Source: Planctomycetota bacterium (GTDB lineage: Bacteria > Planctomycetota > Planctomycetia > Pirellulales > Pirellulaceae). Taken from it: 6,076 nucleotides of DNA. The notes beneath the pieces were generated by a model, which searched no databases, was not told where the DNA came from, and was given only the letters and a program-made list of their open reading frames with translations. Within the stretch, counting starts at the first letter, position 1; each line of letters begins with the position of its first letter. A program made the position numbers and the translations under genes. Where the stretch lies: assembly GCA_019347795.1 (NCBI GenBank), contig JAHWKS010000390.1, forward strand, positions 1 to 6,076, read 5' to 3'. Of this stretch, positions 4,627 through 6,076 are shown one piece after another.

Positions 4627-5640
4627 CTACTCTTCGGGAAGCGCCAGCAAGAGGGCGATGGTCGCCCAACTGCTGGCGGCGATGGAAATGAACTGATCCG
4701 CGCCGTGTGGAAACCCGCTCTCGAAATACGTCTGAAACGGATCGCTGCGGCTGACCACCTTCCAGGAGCCGTCCTCAAGCTGCGACTTCAAAAGATACTC
4801 GACTCCGCGCTGATAGGCGGAGTCGCTGGGCGAGACGCCGCCGGCCTGCGCCAGCGCCGCCAGCACGGTGGCGGTCGCGTAGGGATCGCTCTCCAACTCC
4901 TCCGTCTGCGACCAGCCGCCGTCCTCCCGCTGCTGCGAGAGCAGCGTCTCCGCCGCCTCGCGAATCACGGCTTCCTCGGGCTCCAAGAGCCCCAGCGCCC
5001 GCAGACGGAAGACGCGGTCCTCCGTGTCGTCGCCGGTACTGCTAAGCAACCACTCGCGGGCCCCTTCCGTTCGGGCGGCGACGCGCTCCTGTTGCTCGTC
5101 GGTCGCGAACGTCCGCAATCCCCGAAGCGCGACGAAGGTAGTCGTGAAATCGCTGGCCTCGGTCGGCGGCCGGCGGCTCGTGCGCTTCCAACGGCCCTCG
5201 TCTTTCTGATATTCGAGAAAATACTCCGTGACCGCGGCGGTGGCTTCGTCGGCCTTCCAGCCGCCGGCGTCGAGCGTCCAGAGGGCGTAACCCGCGGTGT
5301 CGGCCTTCCCGCCCTGTCCGCGGCCTTTGAGGTACCGCTCCCGGCCGTTCTCCAAGTGCCGGGCGGTGAGCGCGAGGGCCTCCTGTAGATTCTCCTCATC
5401 GATCGCCAAGCCGCGGCGGCGGGCCTCCACCAGCGCCAGCGTCGGCAGCGCCTGGTGGTGGCAGGAGAAGCACTCGCGATGGTTGCGGTATTCCTTCGTG
5501 CTCGCCTCAAGAAGCGACAGGGATTTCTCCACCGCCGTGCGGATCTCGTCGGACGGCGGCGCCGCCCGGCCGGGCGCCGAGAGGAGCATCGCCCACACGC
5601 CGATGATCGCAGCCCAACTTAGATAACCAGCCGATCGCAT
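4627..5640 (-). CDS. Exported CxxCH protein with squalene-cyclase-like QW repeats
   Basis: The product is 337 residues. Residues 1-26 form a signal peptide (hydrophobic core IIGVWAMLLSA, cleavage near GRA-A). A single CxxCH site (ECFSCHHQALP; Cys57, Cys60, His61) suggests covalent heme c. The rest is built of paired helices with QW-type motifs: QKDEGRW (145-151), QREDGGW (237-243) and QLEDGSW (287-293), the repeat of the alpha/alpha-toroid fold shared by squalene-hopene cyclases and prenyltransferases. The DxDD acid motif of true squalene-hopene cyclases is not present, and the protein is about half their length, so cyclisation is unlikely. The C-terminal segment with PHGADQFISIAASSWATIALLLA is, from memory, shared by planctomycete and acidobacterial proteins of this type, all uncharacterised. 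GGAG seven bases upstream supports the start. It is first in a three-gene minus-strand operon and probably acts in the periplasm. Confidence 0.8.
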   Translation of the reverse strand: MRSAGYLSWAAIIGVWAMLLSAPGRAAPPSDEIRTAVEKSLSLLEASTKEYRNHRECFSCHHQALPTLALVEARRRGLAIDEENLQEALALTARHLENGRERYLKGRGQGGKADTAGYALWTLDAGGWKADEATAAVTEYFLEYQKDEGRWKRTSRRPPTEASDFTTTFVALRGLRTFATDEQQERVAARTEGAREWLLSSTGDDTEDRVFRLRALGLLEPEEAVIREAAETLLSQQREDGGWSQTEELESDPYATATVLAALAQAGGVSPSDSAYQRGVEYLLKSQLEDGSWKVVSRSDPFQTYFESGFPHGADQFISIAASSWATIALLLALPEE

Positions 5641-5708
5641 GATCCAACTCCGAGAGGAGGATGAACTTCGTCCATTGGACCCGCCAATCTGGACCGTTGC
5701 AATCCATC

Positions 5709-5750
5709 GAAGACGGAATCGAACGACTCGCGCCCCGCAAGCCCGTCTTC
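5709..5750. repeat. Inverted repeat GAAGACGG / CCGTCTTC
   Basis: GAAGACGG (5709-5716) and CCGTCTTC (5743-5750) are perfect reverse complements separated by 26 bases. The arms directly adjoin the shorter palindrome at 5752-5770, so a transcript of this region could fold into two successive hairpins. Confidence 0.5.
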
Positions 5751-5751
5751 C

Positions 5752-5770
5752 GCGAAATCCCGGATTTCGC
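5752..5770. promoter_or_regulatory. Perfect 9-bp dyad, possible operator
   Basis: GCGAAATCC and GGATTTCGC are perfect inverted repeats around one C. The dyad lies 43 bases before the PAP2-like ATG. This size and symmetry fit a dimeric regulator's site; a short hairpin is the alternative. No bound regulator can be named. Confidence 0.5.
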
Positions 5771-5812
5771 TAACCTTCCTCGGCTCAAGGCAGAAAGATC
5801 GCAGGGAAGTCG

Positions 5813-6076
5813 ATGATCGCCGTTGCCAGGAAACTTGCACCGCGACGTTTTGTCGCACATCGAGGCGAGTGCTTGCGGATCGTCCCGCACCTGGCGGCAG
5901 CGGTCGTGCTGGCGGTTCTGGCCGGAGCGGGGCTGGCGGTCGATGTGCGGCTTGTTCCGCTTTGCCAGGAAGGGCACATTCCAGGCGACCTGGCTCGCGT
6001 GCTGCGGTGGAGCGAGGTCTTCGCTCACGGCGGCGGCGCGGCGGTGGTGCTTCTCGTCGCATGGACAGATCGGAAG
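5813..6076 (+). CDS. N-terminal part of a probable PAP2-family membrane phosphatase (cut by window end)
   Basis: Eighty-eight codons read open from the ATG at 5813 to the last base without a stop. AGGGA (5803-5807) lies five bases upstream. After a basic N-terminus (about 27 residues) comes a hydrophobic helix (IVPHLAAAVVLAVLAGAGLAVDV, split across residues 24-46), a short loop (PLCQEGHIPGDLARVLRWSEVFAHGGG) and the beginning of a second helix (AAVVLLVAW). The combination of G-x-I-P-G-D-L-x-x-x-L with S-E-V-F-A-H-G resembles the start of planctomycete phosphatidic acid phosphatase (PAP2) proteins, which remove phosphate from lipid phosphates at the membrane. The catalytic KxxxxxxRP, PSGH and SRxxxxxHxxxD motifs would lie beyond the window, so the assignment is by N-terminal resemblance only. 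Confidence 0.6.
   Translation, partial: MIAVARKLAPRRFVAHRGECLRIVPHLAAAVVLAVLAGAGLAVDVRLVPLCQEGHIPGDLARVLRWSEVFAHGGGAAVVLLVAWTDRK

Larger units (their letters stand above)
5641..5812. promoter_or_regulatory. Divergent intergenic region with nested inverted repeats
   Basis: This 172-base stretch lies between the divergent minus-strand operon and the plus-strand PAP2-like gene, so it should hold both promoters. I see no consensus pair on either strand. A weak plus-strand candidate is TTCCGC (5748-5753) with TAACCT (5771-5776) at 17-base spacing, which would put the 5752-5770 palindrome in the spacer. A short inverted repeat ATTGG/CCAAT (5674-5678 and 5684-5688) lies near the operon side. Antisense open frames crossing the region are Arg/Pro-rich and look like noise. 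Confidence 0.4.

Noticed and set aside
4492..5388. Long plus-strand open frame (298 codons) opposite the QW-repeat gene
   Set aside because: The opposite strand encodes a signal peptide, CxxCH and QW motifs, while this frame shows no domain and has an unnatural Leu/Arg/Gly composition.
4627..5640. Assignment as a true squalene-hopene cyclase
   Set aside because: The protein is about half the enzyme's length, lacks the DxDD motif and carries a signal peptide and a CxxCH site.
5507..6062. Minus-strand open frames at the right end of the window
   Set aside because: They run across the intergenic region and the signal-peptide end of the QW-repeat gene, are Arg/Pro-rich, and oppose the plausible PAP2-like N-terminus.

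Overview
The window is a high-GC bacterial chromosomal segment that reads like a planctomycete (Pirellulales-like) genome. The evidence is the kind of proteins present: a CxxCH protein with QW-type repeats, a small acidic protein with LSPEERLKG repeats, a Tat-exported alpha/beta hydrolase and a PAP2-type N-terminus. An intergenic inverted repeat containing CCCTCGCTGACGCTTCGGGC also resembles repeats I recall from planctomycete genomes. The taxonomic call is inference. I see no tRNA, rRNA, CRISPR array, insertion sequence or integrase.

Plus-strand half (1-3399). The tail of an unidentified gene (1-188) is followed at once by a REP-like inverted repeat (189-255). Next come a Tat-secreted alpha/beta hydrolase (316-1419), a 68-residue repeat protein (1490-1696) and a hotdog-fold acyl-CoA thioesterase (1724-2173). 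A 206-bp gap then holds a strong GC hairpin, a consensus -35 box and a dyad with the half-site sequence and spacing of an NsrR operator. Behind it lie an NsrR-type Rrf2 regulator (2380-2817) and a secreted mono-heme DUF3365/Tll0287-like cytochrome (2869-3399). These two genes are probably one nitric-oxide- or redox-responsive, self-regulated unit.

Minus-strand half (5640 down to 3416). Three tightly packed genes form an operon convergent with the cytochrome gene. In transcription order they are an exported CxxCH protein with squalene-cyclase-like QW repeats, a six-helix membrane protein and a zinc-ribbon membrane protein. The gaps between them are 6 and 2 bases. They look like an envelope module of unknown function with one possible heme subunit.

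Right edge. A divergent intergenic region (5641-5812) with nested inverted repeats separates this operon from a plus-strand gene cut by the window end (5813-6076), whose N-terminus looks like a PAP2-family membrane phosphatase.

The most interesting signals are the NsrR-like operator/regulator/cytochrome set, the heme-plus-QW protein with its two membrane partners, and the 9-residue repeat protein.
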